From assembly GCA_963575745.1 (NCBI GenBank), contig CAUYUJ010014256.1:247501-287500 (forward strand): a stretch of 40,000 nt of DNA, in the 5' to 3' direction. This DNA is from Prorocentrum cordatum (taxonomy: Eukaryota > Sar > Dinophyceae > Prorocentrales > Prorocentraceae). Position numbers and translations under genes: made by a program. This document shows, piece by piece, positions 19,701 through 28,840 of this stretch. The first letter of the stretch is position 1. Each line of letters begins with the position of its first letter. The notes under the pieces were generated by a model, which saw only the letters and a list, made by a program, of their open reading frames with translations, ran no database searches and was not told the origin of the DNA.

Positions 19701-20138
19701 CCTGAGCATGATTCTGGCCCGCTCCCCGCGAGCGGTGCTGTGCGCGCAACACCCGGGGCCGCTGCCAGCTCCGCAGGCGCGGGCGCGCCGCCAGCGGCGC
19801 GCCTCGCGGCGGCGCGGCGTGTCCGGGAGGCGCGGCCGCGGCCACGGCCGCGGGGGGATGGAGGGCCGCAGGTCTCGGGAGCCTCGAGACGGGGGTTCAG
19901 TGCAAACGGGGGTCAGCCAGGGCACCGGATCCTGCAGGCTCCTGGGAAGACCCCCTCTGGCTGACCCGGTTCAGCGAGCCGCTCGTGGCCGCGAGGCGGC
20001 CGCGCACATTGGTTGACCTGGGTTTGCGAAGACTTGCGTTGCAATTTGTTTCTCTGCATTGCAGTTTTTTGGTATCCTGCTGACCCTGGTCTGGATCGAC
20101 CTGGGTCAGAAGATCCCCGAAGGTCCGCGACCATAAAG
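19701..20138. other. GC-rich flank of GAT array
   Basis: Abrupt change to very GC-rich sequence (CGCGCCGCCAGCGGCGCGCC and CGCGGCCGCGGCCACGGCCG palindromes, 19770-19860), then ordinary DNA with two CTGACC(T)GGGTC-type motifs. An Asp-rich frame reads on from the GAT array to about 19964, which could be an exon end but is more simply read-through. Confidence 0.4.
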
Positions 20139-20310
20139 GGTAAGTCGGGCCTGTCCCTCCACAAGGGGAATGCGCAAAAGCAGTAAGAACAGATATCCTG
20201 GGGACGATTTTTTTGTAACTGCTTTTGCCCATTGGGGAGGGGCTTTTGGAGTATTTTTCATTCTCCGCCCAACATCATCCTGTACGTAGGGGGGCAGGCC
20301 CGACCTAAGA
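20139..20310. mobile_element. Element B, copy 4
   Basis: ~170 bp. Left end TAAGTCGGGCCTGTCCCTCC, right end GGGGGGCAGGCCCGACCTAA. AT-rich interior with TCCTGGGGAC, a T run and GTATTTTTCATTCTCC, as in the other B copies. The flanks match at only 5 of 8 positions (CATAAAGG / GACAGAGG), so the insertion appears old. Confidence 0.78.
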
Positions 20311-20324
20311 CAGAGGGCATGGTT

Positions 20325-20700
20325 AACGGCAGGCTCGTGTCGTGTCGACCGGCGGCGGCCCCGCCGTCGGCGCTCCACGAGGAGCGCCGCCAGCGCCCTC
20401 CTCCTCCTCCTCCTCCTCCTCCTCCTCCTCCTCCTCCTCCTCCTCCTCCTCCTCCTCCTCCTCCTCCTCCTCCTCCCTCCTCCTCCTCCTCCTCCTCCTC
20501 CTCCTCCTCCTCCTCCCCCCTCCCCCCTCCTCCCTCCCGCCTCCTCCTCCCCCCTCCTCCTCCTCTCCCCCGTTCGGCGTTCCAGAATCCGCGGATGGTG
20601 AGCGGTCTGACGTTCCGGAAGCGGCCAGTCATTCAAAGGCGAACGATCCCCATGGTGTCAGAGACCAGCGCCGGGGTCGACACGACACGGACTTGCCGTA
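20325..20700. mobile_element. Element J, copy 1, expanded by (CTC)n
   Basis: Inverted ends AACGGCAGGCT / ACTTGCCGT continue into a perfect 15 bp pair, CGTGTCGTGTCGACC (20335-20349) and its complement (20675-20689). Copy 2 at 26907-27096 is 190 bp. This copy is ~376 bp because a ~180 bp (CTC)n tract (20398-20576) lies between the two conserved interior halves (CCGGCGGCGGC... and ...GGTCTGACGTTCCGGAA). No coding capacity. Confidence 0.82.
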
Positions 20701-21034
20701 CGCCGGGGTGTGCTTTGCGATTGGGACCGATGGGGCCTGGGTAGCACGACGCTGTCTTCGTTGGGCCTCCTTGGCGCGGTGGAGAGCTCTGTCGAGGTCC
20801 TCGCCCGCCTCTCAGGGTGCCTCCCAGGGCAGGGTGCTGGTTGCAGACCACACCCTTTGCAAACCACACCATTCGGAGACGTCGACTCAGGTCGGTGGTT
20901 CATAGATGTGGTCCTGAGGGATGGGGTCCTGCGGATAGGAAGGGATCCAAGGGTGGATGTACGCACATTGGGTGAGACACCTCATCTTTAGGGCCCCATC
21001 CCCTAGGAACCCATATTGGAACCACTGATCAAGA
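20701..21034. other. Unassigned sequence
   Basis: Mixed DNA with no repeat or gene recognised. CGAGGTCCTCG-like short palindromes only. Confidence 0.35.
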
Positions 21035-21145
21035 GGAGGAGGTGGAGGGGGGTGGTGAGAGCGGGTGTCGGGAGGTGGGGGCGAAAGGAGGAAGGAGGAG
21101 GACGGGCGGGGGGGAGGGGGGAGGGTGAGGGGGAGGGGTGGACGA
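21035..21145. repeat. GGA/GGG purine tract
   Basis: G-rich purine tract (GGAGGAGGTGGAGGGGGGTGG and similar). Possible G-quadruplex or triplex former. Confidence 0.8.
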
Positions 21146-21648
21146 GCGCCCCATGGGATGGGCCAGCGCGTCAGGCGGAAGCCCCGTTTCGAAAGAAGTT
21201 GCCCTTCCATCATGCGACTTACAAGGAGCGCGAACATGCGGGGCCATGCAGCTCAGTGGCGTGCCCAGGAACAGCCCCGCCTTGAATAGACATTCCCCCA
21301 TGAAGCAATTGCGCAATTTCAGGACGCTGGCCATGACAATGAATGCTCCAGGGAGCGCCCGCCCAATTTTGGGAAGGGCCCGTTTCCATCCGTGCAACTG
21401 TTGTTCAGTGCTGTGCTTCGGGCAGCAAGCTGGGGAAATCTTTGACGAGAGTCCCATCTTGGCAAGGAGCCGCCTTAGATCCGTGTAGCCAGTGGGAGAT
21501 CCCCATTCTGATGATTGCACGCCCAACATGGGGGCAACCGTTGGATCATGGTCACGCGAGTGCGCGCGGCGCCAAGACGAACGCCCCATGTTGAAAACTT
21601 CTTACCCGCACTCCGCGCAGTGACTCGACATATCAAGCTTCAAACATA

Positions 21649-21824
21649 CAGTGGGGAACAATGCCAAGAAACACCCTGCTTGCCTCCAGGGTGCCCTGGG
21701 TTTCTTAGGTTTCGATGGTTCTGCTATGGAAAGCGTGACGTTCCCACACCAAAAATCGACGGACGTCCTGGGGTCTCAGGGTTGGATTTGTTGTGGAAGG
21801 TTTCTTGTGGACTAGCCTCCACTG
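21649..21824. mobile_element. Element C, copy 2 (Tc1/mariner-like MITE)
   Basis: The best-preserved C copy at 176 bp. It starts CAGTGGGGAACAATGCCAAG and ends GACTAGCCTCCACTG, with TA on each side (21647-21648 and 21825-21826). The interior (ACACCCTGCTTGCCTCCAGG ... GTCCTGGGGTCTCAGGGTTGG) is shared by all three copies. Upstream, 21552-21610 resembles the 83 bp repeat at 33034-33250. Confidence 0.85.
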
Positions 21825-21988
21825 TATAAGTTGTGAGGCTGTCCCAGGCGGAACACCATGCCAGCCCGAACGACACGCCTGGCGGTGCTACCAGGAGGAC
21901 CTATAGGCCTATAGGTAAGGATCTGGGACGTAGGAAGAGGATCAGGGAAGGCGGAGGATGTGCATGGGCAGAGTGGGGAAAAATCTGG

Positions 21989-22180
21989 TTAGGAAGCAGA
22001 CAGAGGAGGTGAGGGGATAATGGGGAATGGCAGGACCATGTAGGGGCCAAAGCGAGCCCCAGAGCCAGTCGCGCAACGATGGTTCCAGAACGCCGTGTCG
22101 GTGAGGTCTCTCGTTGGCATCGCCCACCCGTCAGTGCCCAGTTCTTCAGCTAAACATTGCAAGAGATAGGCGTGCTTCAT
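21989..22180 (-). other. Candidate small open frame, function unknown
   Basis: A 63-codon minus-strand frame that starts at an ATG and has balanced amino-acid composition, unlike most frames here (begins MKHAYLLQCLAEELGTDGW). It lies in non-repetitive DNA. I recognise no domain. A second minus-strand frame overlaps it and is equally open, and no homologous copy exists in the window. It could be a first exon or chance. Confidence 0.12.
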
Positions 22181-22329
22181 CGAGTAGCGTCCTCGCGAAA
22201 AGAAGGGGGCAGCATTACGAGGAGCATGACCTCGTCCTCATCGGTTGCCCCAGCTCACCCTCGTGCCACGTCCTCTACCCCTTCCGTCCTCCATCACATC
22301 GGCTGCCTCCGCCCGCCTTGGAGGAGAGA

Positions 22330-22760
22330 AGCAGCAGTAGCAGGGAGAGGGGGAGGGAGGAGGGGCGAGGCGAACAAGGATGTGGCGGAGGACGAGGGAG
22401 GAGGTGGCGGGGGAAGAGGAGGAGCAAGAGCACACTGCGGAGGGGTGGGTCAAGCAAACCGCGGAGGCCTCCGACTCGACGGGTGAGCGAGCAAAACAGG
22501 GCGGCGGCGGGATGGCCACGAGGCCGAGGCGGGCAAGGACGAGCACGAGGGGGGGGGGGGGAGACGGGGGGGAGGTTCTGGGCGAGGTGCTGCCGAAGGG
22601 GGCACGAGGGCCAGGGAGGAGGTACCAGTACGGCGGGTGTGCTGGCACGGCGGGTGCTGGGGACGGCCAGAGGCACGAGCACGAGGGAGGGGGTACTAGT
22701 AGGGCGGCGAAGGGCCAGGGAAGGCGCAGCACCGAGCGGGGGGGGGCGGAGGAGAGGCGA
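22330..22760. repeat. Purine-rich, GGA/GGCGG tract
   Basis: Low-complexity purine-rich sequence, including a short G run near 22551-22560. Frames are Arg/Gly/Glu-rich on one strand and Pro/Ser-rich on the other. Confidence 0.7.
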
Positions 22761-22932
22761 AGCGGTCGCCCCCGCCCGTCGCCGGAGGGCGCGGCGAAGG
22801 TGTCGCTGCCCGACGGCACCGGCCTCGACCTGGCCGCCCAGGCCTGTTGCCAGCCTCCGCCGCCTTCCCCCGCCTGCAAGCAGGATTGGATGCAGCACCC
22901 CGCAGGGGGCGGGCACGGGGGCTGGGTCCCGC

Positions 22933-23018
22933 GGGAAGGTCGCGGGTGGGTCGCGGGCGGGTCGCGGGTGGGTCGCGGGCCGGTCGCGGGTGGGTCGCGG
23001 ATGGGTCGCGGGCGGGAC
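22933..23018. repeat. 10-bp minisatellite GGGTCGCGGG
   Basis: About eight tandem units of GGTCGCGGGT / GGTCGCGGGC. The encoded GRGWVAGGSRV-type peptide is just the repeat. Confidence 0.88.
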
Positions 23019-23523
23019 GACGACAACATCAAACAGAGGCCGAGGCGCAGTGGATATGAATAAAGATGTAGCCTTCAGGGGCCAGATGTTGATCCATGTC
23101 ATCTGCGCTTGGCGTGTTTTTGGGAAAGGGAGCCCGAAACTCCAATACACATTGGATATGGATACGCGTCTTGCCCGCATCGTTGTCTTCGTGAGCCTTC
23201 CTCGTTTCCTTGAGCGGTGCCAGGCTGTGTGGCCCGTGCCCCAGCATTGCTGAGGGGCGTGTGTAGTTGGGCCTCTTCGGCAGGGTCTTGAGGCCACAGG
23301 CTCTGTGTAAGTGAGGTGCTGGCTCTGACTGATTGCGTCAGGGGCCCGAATTCCCGGATACCTCCCACCTGTCCTGCATCCTGCTCGGGACATCTTTCCT
23401 TGCGCAGGGAGTCTATATCCACTCGGCGTGCCAGTCACCGCGCGCCGCCTGGCCGCCCGCCCGCCCGTCTGCCTGCTGCCTTTCCCGGGGTCTCTGAGCC
23501 GCGACGCTTGCAGCGTCTTAGCC
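23019..23523. other. Unassigned sequence
   Basis: Mixed DNA between the minisatellite and B5. A minus-strand frame of ordinary composition (23099-23422) has no recognisable domain. Confidence 0.35.
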
Positions 23524-23682
23524 TTAAGTCGGGCGCGTCCCTCTACAGGAGGAATCTTCAATCATAGTCAAAAAATAATACGGGGGCATGTTTTAAAATA
23601 TGTTGATCATTTGGGAGTATTTGTTGAGTATTTTCAATTGCTTGTCCACCATCCCTCTGTAGGGGGGCATGCCCGACCTTGA
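23524..23682. mobile_element. Element B, copy 5
   Basis: 159 bp. Left end TTAAGTCGGGCGCGTCCCTC then TACAGG, right end CTCTGTAGGGGGGCATGCCC then GACCTTGA. Flanked by TCTTAGC(C) at 23516-23523 and TCTTAGC(T) at 23683-23690, a 7-8 bp target duplication. The AT-rich interior (GTATTTGTTGAGTATTTTC) matches the family. Confidence 0.85.
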
Positions 23683-23800
23683 TCTTAGCTGCGGGACGCG
23701 TCTGCATCCGCCGCCCTCTTCCTTGCCGGTGGCGCTGACGAGGTTCGGGGAGAGAGGGCACGAGGCTTAGAAGCTCGAAATGTCCGGCTGCTGCTCCAGG

Positions 23801-23929
23801 CCTGGCATCGCTCGGACGTGTGCAGTTTTTCTCGGCGAGGGCCATCGAGGAGCATCCTTGATCATTTGGCAAAAAACCACGCACGACACCGAAAAAAGCA
23901 CAGGGAATGGACGTCCGAGCGATGGCCAG
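23801..23929. mobile_element. Element E, copy 1
   Basis: 129 bp with inverted ends CTGGCATCGCTCGGACG and CGTCCGAGCGATGGCCAG. The interior shares GGCCATCGAGGAGCATCC and ACACCGAAAAAAGCA with copies at 27818-28162, 31588-31721 and 32762-32890. CAGG borders both sides, but too short to call a duplication. No coding capacity. Confidence 0.8.
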
Positions 23930-24540
23930 CAGGGGGCGGATGGGGAGGCTCGTGCTCCGGGAGAGGCCGCAGCACCGCTCAACGTGAGGTGTACCAGACC
24001 TCGCAGCGTGTTCATCCGTTCTTCGGCACGCATTGTTAGCGCGCCTCGTCTCCGTCGGCGTCGCGGACGCGTCGGGGAAACCGCAAGGCCCCAGCAAGCC
24101 GGAACTCGGGCTTGCCGGCGCGTTTTTGACGAGCGCGTCCTGGATGTGGACGGTCCAGTTTTCGCGGGATGTCTGCAGCGGGAGCTCGCGTCAAATTTCA
24201 GATTGGGCCTCGTCGTTTTTATGATGGTCCCATCGGGCCAACCCGAGTCCCCCGTACCCGAGTCTGACGTCTCCCCGAACGTGGACGTGGCCGTGGTGCG
24301 TGTTGTCATGCTCGGGACGCGTTTCCCTGATGCAGTGACAACCGCCCTTCCCTCCTGCCTCGCTTCGCCTTTTCGTCCCTGGTCCGCCTCGGCGGAAAAG
24401 TCGAGGCGGCGCCATGTTTGGCCTCCTGGGGGCCAGTGTCGGCTTCGGCGCCGTTAAAACGACCCCGAGTAAAAAAAGAGTCCCTGGTGAGGGGGTCGAG
24501 AGGTCTGGGAACCCACACAGAGGAACAAACGAAGCCGCCG
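23930..24540. other. Unassigned sequence
   Basis: GC-rich DNA, no repeat family recognised. Frames of 180-225 codons on both strands are open by composition and match nothing I know. Confidence 0.35.
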
Positions 24541-25312
24541 TCCCTCCCCCTCCTCCTCCACCCTCCTGCTCCTTCCTCTCCCGGTCCTCGCCCTCCCGCT
24601 TCGGCCCTTCTCCTATTCCTCCTCCTCCTCCTCCTCCTCCTCCTCCTCCTCCCTTGACCTCCTTCCTCATCCGTCGTCTGCCGATCGTGACGGCCACGAC
24701 GACAGCGTCCACGACCACGACGACGACTTCGACTGCAAGCATGAGGACGTCCACGTCCACCACCGCGACCACGACGACGAGGACGACGGCGAAGGCAACG
24801 GCAACGACGACCACGCCATCGACGACGATGTCGACGACCACGGCGACGACCATGACCACGACCACGACTTTCACGACCGCGACCTCGACGACGGCGACGA
24901 CGACTGCGTCCACGACAGCGGCCTCGGCGACCACGGCGGCGGCGGCGACCGGGCGCGGCGAGGCGGTAAAGCCGTTGTTCTGCGCGCCCCCAGCGGGCGC
25001 CGGCCGACCGCTGGCGGTGCGGCGGGTGGGCGGCGGTGAGGCGCCAGCGTGGCCGTTGTCGGTGTCGCCGCTGCCGCCGTCATCATCGTTGATGTCGACA
25101 GCGTGGTCGTCGTCGTCGTCGTCGTCGTCGAGGTCGCGGACGTGGACGTGGACGTGGTCGTCGCGGTCGTGGTCGTCGCCGCCGCCGGCGCCGTCGGTGC
25201 GGCCGCCGCCGCCGTCGATATCGTCGTCGCCGCCGCCGCGGCCGCGGTTCTGGGATGAGAAGGAGGAAGAGGAGGAGGAGGAGGAGGAGGAGGAGGAGGA
25301 GGAGGAGCGCGG
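24541..25312. repeat. Compound inverted microsatellite CTC-GAC-centre-GTC-GGA
   Basis: Order along the plus strand: (CTC)n 24541-24655, a CTTCCTCATCC spacer, (GAC)n-rich 24690-24945, a GC-rich non-repeat centre 24945-25070, (GTC)n-rich 25075-25245, a CTGGGATGAGAAGGAGGAAG spacer, (GGA)n 25260-25310. Each right-hand block is the complement of the matching left-hand block, including the spacer (CCTTCCTCATCC / GGATGAGAAGGAGG), so the whole ~770 bp is an imperfect palindrome. Long frames on both strands encode Thr, Ser, Val or Asp runs. Confidence 0.85.
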
Positions 25313-25599
25313 ATGTGAGGGGATTTGTTCCGCGGCAATGCTGTAGAACATGCGACCCCTGTTCACCATGAGTGTGTCGGGCTTCTCAGGGCCTCCCCTG
25401 GAATCGATCGTCCATGGAGCCTCGCCCGCCCGCCACGCGCGCCTTTGTGCCCGCCGAGGTCTCGCCCGGGTAGTCGGAATCGAAGACGAAATGTGCAGTT
25501 TGCAGCACGACTGTCCCCATGAGTTATGAGTGAACTCTTGCGTCTGGCACACGAACAGTCGAGGAAGAGGACTTTCGGGAGGGAGCATAAAAAGGAAAA

Positions 25600-26065
25600 C
25601 AAAACAAATGTCCCGCCCTTCCCCTACCTCTGCCCTCGCCTTCGTTCTCTCCCCCTCTCCCTTGCCCCCTTCGCACTCGTCCTCTCTCTCACTGCCCCCT
25701 CCTCTCTCTCTCATCCCATCCCGCTTCCCCTCCATCCCCCAGTCCCTCCTTCCCCACCGAGCATCGTTCTCGCTCCCACACTCCGCTCACTCTTCTCTCC
25801 TCCCCCGCGAGAAGGAGGAAGAGGGGAGTACGAGAGCAGGCGAGAATGAATGGCAGCAGCCCTTTTCGCTCCGCCTGACGTGCTCTTCCTCTTCCTACCC
25901 CGAACTCTCCTCCCCCTCACTCTCTCCTGCCAGTTCCTTCATCAGTCTTACTCTACCTTTCCGTCCCTCTCCCCTCCTCTCCCCCCCGTTGGCTCTTCCT
26001 TGAACCCCTTCTCCGCCCCGCCGTCCCCCCTCTTTACCTTCCTTCTCCACTTGCCTTGTTGTTTG
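25600..26065. repeat. Pyrimidine-rich CT/CCT tract
   Basis: Irregular C/T-rich tract with few purines, apart from a GGA-rich island at 25808-25850. No fixed unit. Non-coding by composition. Confidence 0.75.
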
Positions 26066-26780
26066 GCTCCGCCATGACATATGGCACATGATTCGGTCAA
26101 TGTCCGCGTCCAGGTCTGAATCATCGCCATACAGTTCTCTATTCGAGCGTTGTTCGTGTGAGTTCGTCCGCCGTTCCGATCGGCTCCGTGATTGTCGCAG
26201 CTTGTTCGCGCGGTGTCACGATCGCCGTTGTCGTCGCTTGGTATGCTTGCATTCGTGATTTGTGTACGTTGTCTCAGGCCCCACCTCCACTCGATGGCCT
26301 GTTCTGTCGGATGCAGCACGAGTCGTTGTTGAGCATTGCGTACCCGTTGTTGCATGACTTGTGTCTACGTTTTTCTCTGTTCACATGCAGTTGCTGCCTG
26401 TCGCGATTACTCAGGCCTACCGCGGACTACAGTGGATGATAGTCGCATGCGTGACGGCCAAAGATGAGACGCACCTTCCCGTGACACCGAAGCAGCTTCG
26501 ACGTTGCATTTTATTGACGGGAGGATGCTCTCGATCCGACGGAGGGGTTGACGGGAACGCTCAGCAGATTGGAGGGCTGGAGATACATCATGAGATCGGT
26601 AGGTGTGTCTCCAATTTGCATGCCTGTGTCTCGTGCTACACTTGTGCCTGGAAGCCGATGGGTGAGGCGAAGCAGCAGCAGGCTGAGGACCAGGAGGGAC
26701 AGGAGACGTTTTCATTCCCCTCTCCTTCCTGCCTCCTCCGTCCTGATGCCTCCGTCATCCCTCCCTCCTGTTCCCCCGGC
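26066..26780. other. Unassigned sequence, one weak frame
   Basis: Lower-complexity bias is absent here. A plus-strand frame at 26361-26789 (142 codons) has balanced composition, including LPVTPKQLRRCILLTGG, and overlaps a minus-strand frame of similar length. I know no family that matches and see no flanking exons, so I leave it uncalled. Confidence 0.35.
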
Positions 26781-26906
26781 TGTGCGTAAGAGTGACCCTT
26801 CGCCGCAGCGGTTGTTGGTGCGGGCCCGACGGGCCCGCCCCAGCATTTGCTCGCGCGTTCGGGGTCCCGCCCCCTCGAGCTGCGCACCAGCGGTCACCTT
26901 TACCTG
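26781..26906. mobile_element. Element I, copy 2
   Basis: 126 bp. Inverted ends TGCGTAAGAGTGACCCTTCG and AGCGGTCACCTTTACC. It abuts element J2 with no spacer. Shorter than copy 1 by ~25 bp in the interior. Confidence 0.7.
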
Positions 26907-27096
26907 CGACAGGTGCGCGTCCTGTCGACCGGCGATGGCACCGCCGCTGGCGTTCAACCTGGAACGTCGCCGGCGGCTCTAGAGATCGGTCGATGTTGAA
27001 CGATCTGACGCTCCGGAAATGACCAGACGTTCAAGATTGAACGCTCCCGGCGGTGTCAGGAACCGACGCCAGGGTCGTTCCGTCGCGAGCTTGACG
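26907..27096. mobile_element. Element J, copy 2 (no microsatellite)
   Basis: 190 bp. Ends CGACAGGTGCGCGTCCTGTC and its imperfect complement ending GTTCCGTCGCGAGCTTGACG. The interior keeps the two J1 halves (GGCGATGGCACCGCCGCTGG and GATCTGACGCTCCGGAAATG ... CGGTGTCAGG), but they are joined directly without the CTC tract seen in J1. Confidence 0.78.
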
Positions 27097-27109
27097 CAGC
27101 CAGTCCCCC

Positions 27110-27335
27110 AGTTCCTGCCTGTCTTCCTTGTATCTTCCTCCTCGTCCTCGTCCTCATTGAAGTCGATCTCTCCTCCCCCATCCAGCCCCCTTTCCGACGC
27201 ACTGCATCATTCCTATCTCCTCTCTCCCCCTTCCTTGCCACTGCCCCGGCCCTTGCCTCCTCCCCCTTCCTTCCTCCTGCCTCCCCTGCATCGCACTCAT
27301 CCTCCTGCCCCTCCTCCCCCGCCTACCGTATACTG
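27110..27335. repeat. Pyrimidine-rich CCT tract
   Basis: Irregular CCTCC/CTTCC-rich sequence. Frames are Pro/Ser-rich. Confidence 0.75.
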
Positions 27336-27480
27336 ATGCCTCATCCATTGGGCCACAGAGCTAGGGTTTGCAGTTCAGCCCAGACGCTTCCGCCACTCTC
27401 AAGTTCAGCCCTGACGAGGGACGGATAGAGGAGGACAGAGTGGATCGAAGGAGCAACAGTTGCGCAAACATACAATTTTT

Positions 27481-27682
27481 CGGGCTCCGTTGTGCAAAAT
27501 GGAGCCTCGCGGGCAAACTGTTTCGACAAGCAATTCGTGGACACGCTTGGACAAGCCATTAGGGAAACGCCGTTGTGCAAACATTCGGTGACACGCTTGG
27601 GACAAGCCACTCGGGGAACAGCCTCGGCGTTCCCCGTTGGCTTGTCCCCGAATGACGTTTGGAGCTCAGTTGTACAAGCCCG
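27481..27682. mobile_element. Foldback element AE
   Basis: ~200 bp imperfect inverted repeat. Outer arms CGGGCTCCGTTGTGCAAAAT / GTTGTACAAGCCCGG. Strong central hairpin 27599-27648 (GGGACAAGCC-A-CTCGGGGAAC / GTTCCCCGTTGGCTTGTCCC, loop ~9 nt). The left arm also holds a direct duplication of GACACGCTTGGACAAGCCA (27539 and 27589 regions). Element O1 follows at once. Confidence 0.65.
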
Positions 27683-27688
27683 GCACAA

Positions 27689-27785
27689 CCGCGCGGATTT
27701 CCTGGACCTGCGCTGGGCCCCCTTGGCGGCGCCTCCGGCGCCGCCGTTGGCGCGCTCCGCGCACCAGTGAGGAGCTCCAAGAGGT
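27689..27785. mobile_element. Element O, copy 1 (partial)
   Basis: CGCGCGGATTTCCTGGACCT, then GCGCTGGGCCCCC, GGCGCC palindromes, and a right arm GAGGAGCTCCAAGAGG. Matches O2 and O3, but with decayed ends. Confidence 0.6.
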
Positions 27786-27817
27786 TCTGTGGTCGCCGTC
27801 CTGTTGCCCCTCTGGAC

Positions 27818-28162
27818 TTGGCATCGCTCGGACGTGCGTGCATCCGTTCTCGACGCGGACCGTCCAGGACCATCTTGGATTACTTAATCGCAGGCCTAGA
27901 GAGTGACACCAACACCAATATCGGCGGTGTGCCTCCACACAGGGAAGAAGATCCCGATCTCGGTGATGGTGGAATATTCTGGCTTCCACGGTGGCCGAAA
28001 TATTACCACCAACACCGAAATCTACGAGCATCTTCCCACTGTGGAGGCAACCCCCCGTGTTGGTGTTGGTGCCTATCTCCAGGCCTCCAACACTTCGCGG
28101 AGACGTGCACGCACGAAGCCGAAAAGTGCACGGGGAGGGGACGTTCGAGGAGCGATGGCGAG
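27818..28162. mobile_element. Element E, copy 2 (interrupted by F)
   Basis: Left end TTGGCATCGCTCGGACGTGC, right end GACGTTCGAGGAGCGATGGC. The halves CGTCCAGGACCATCTTGGAT and GCACGAAGCCGAAAAGTGCA match the interior of E1 and E3. Element F and one copy of its duplicated target (189 bp together) sit inside. Confidence 0.78.
27899..28079. mobile_element. Element F, nested in E2
   Basis: 181 bp with long inverted ends of about 50 bp: GAGAGTGACACCAACACCAA ... GTGCCTCCACACAGGGAAGA at the left, and TCTTCCCACTGTGGAGGC ... GGTGTTGGTGCCTATCTC at the right. Flanked by CAGGCCTA (27891-27898) and CAGGCCTC (28080-28087), an 8 bp duplication with one mismatch. The only copy I find here. No coding capacity. 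Confidence 0.85.
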
Positions 28163-28324
28163 TGGAGAGGAGGAGGCCAAGCTCGGAAGCCAGGCGAAGG
28201 CTGGCAAACCCATGGCTGCTAAAACGGAGCTCTGGGAAACTCCCCAATCAGCGCTTGCATTCCCCAAAGGCGCAGCGCATCGGACATCACATCAGCGCAA
28301 GGCAACTCTTGATCATTTTTGCAC

Positions 28325-28580
28325 ATTTCGGGAGTATTTCCCCAATCAGTGCTTGCACTGAAGGGGGTCCTGGCGGAAGTTGAAAGATGTGGCGAACGTT
28401 TCCCGCCGATTCTGGTGGCAGGCTGGGTTCCCGGGGTAACGGTTCCGGGTTTCCGGGTTCTCGGTTATTGGTTCCTGGCCGATTTCGGCAGGTTTGGGTT
28501 CCCGGGCTCCCGGATTCCGGGTCGATCTCCTCCCTCAGCGAAATCAATCCATTGATGAAGTTTTTTCCTTAGTGTAATTG
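28325..28580. repeat. Dispersed repeat AA, copy 2
   Basis: CAGTGCTTGCACTGAAGGGG start, GTTGAAAGATGTGGCGAACG, TTTCCCGCCGAT, GGGTTCC units, and a tail ending TTAGTGTAATTG. About 250 bp match to 4194-4450. Confidence 0.7.
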
Positions 28581-28693
28581 TTCTTTCTTTCGGGAAGCAA
28601 CCCGTGTATTATTTAGTGCGCTGAGTTTTATTCCGGGAGTCTGTTTTTTGTTTCTTTCCGGGAAGCACGTTTCAGCAGCCACGGATTTGCCAG

Positions 28694-28840
28694 CAGGGCT
28701 GGACCTAAACGGTGTTTTGGTGATTTCGTGGGCCGTTCTTGTTTCGATTTCGTTTTGCGGTAGAGGTGGATTGAAGACAAATCAACGAGATAAAACGAAA
28801 ACAAAACGCAAACGAAAAACACCGTTTTGGTTCAGCCCTG
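28694..28840. mobile_element. Element L, copy 2 (hAT-like MITE)
   Basis: 147 bp. Starts CAGGGCTGGACCTAAACGGT and ends CCGTTTTGGTTCAGCCCTG. Flanked by a perfect 8 bp duplication TTTGCCAG (28686-28693 and 28841-28848). The interior is the AAACGAAAAC-rich sequence of L1. In both copies the duplicated target ends in CAG, the same three bases that start the element. Confidence 0.92.

Noticed and set aside
17870-20016. Very long frames (up to ~500 codons) of Asp, Met, Ile or His across the GAT array
   Set aside because: They follow from triplet repeats having no stop codons in some phases. Frames on both strands are open together, and indels shift phase within the array.
22114-23253. 379-codon plus-strand frame
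   Set aside because: Built from purine-rich low-complexity sequence and the 10 bp GGGTCGCGGG minisatellite.
26361-26789. 142-codon plus-strand frame of balanced composition
   Set aside because: An opposing frame of similar length overlaps it, it runs into element I2, and I recognise no family.
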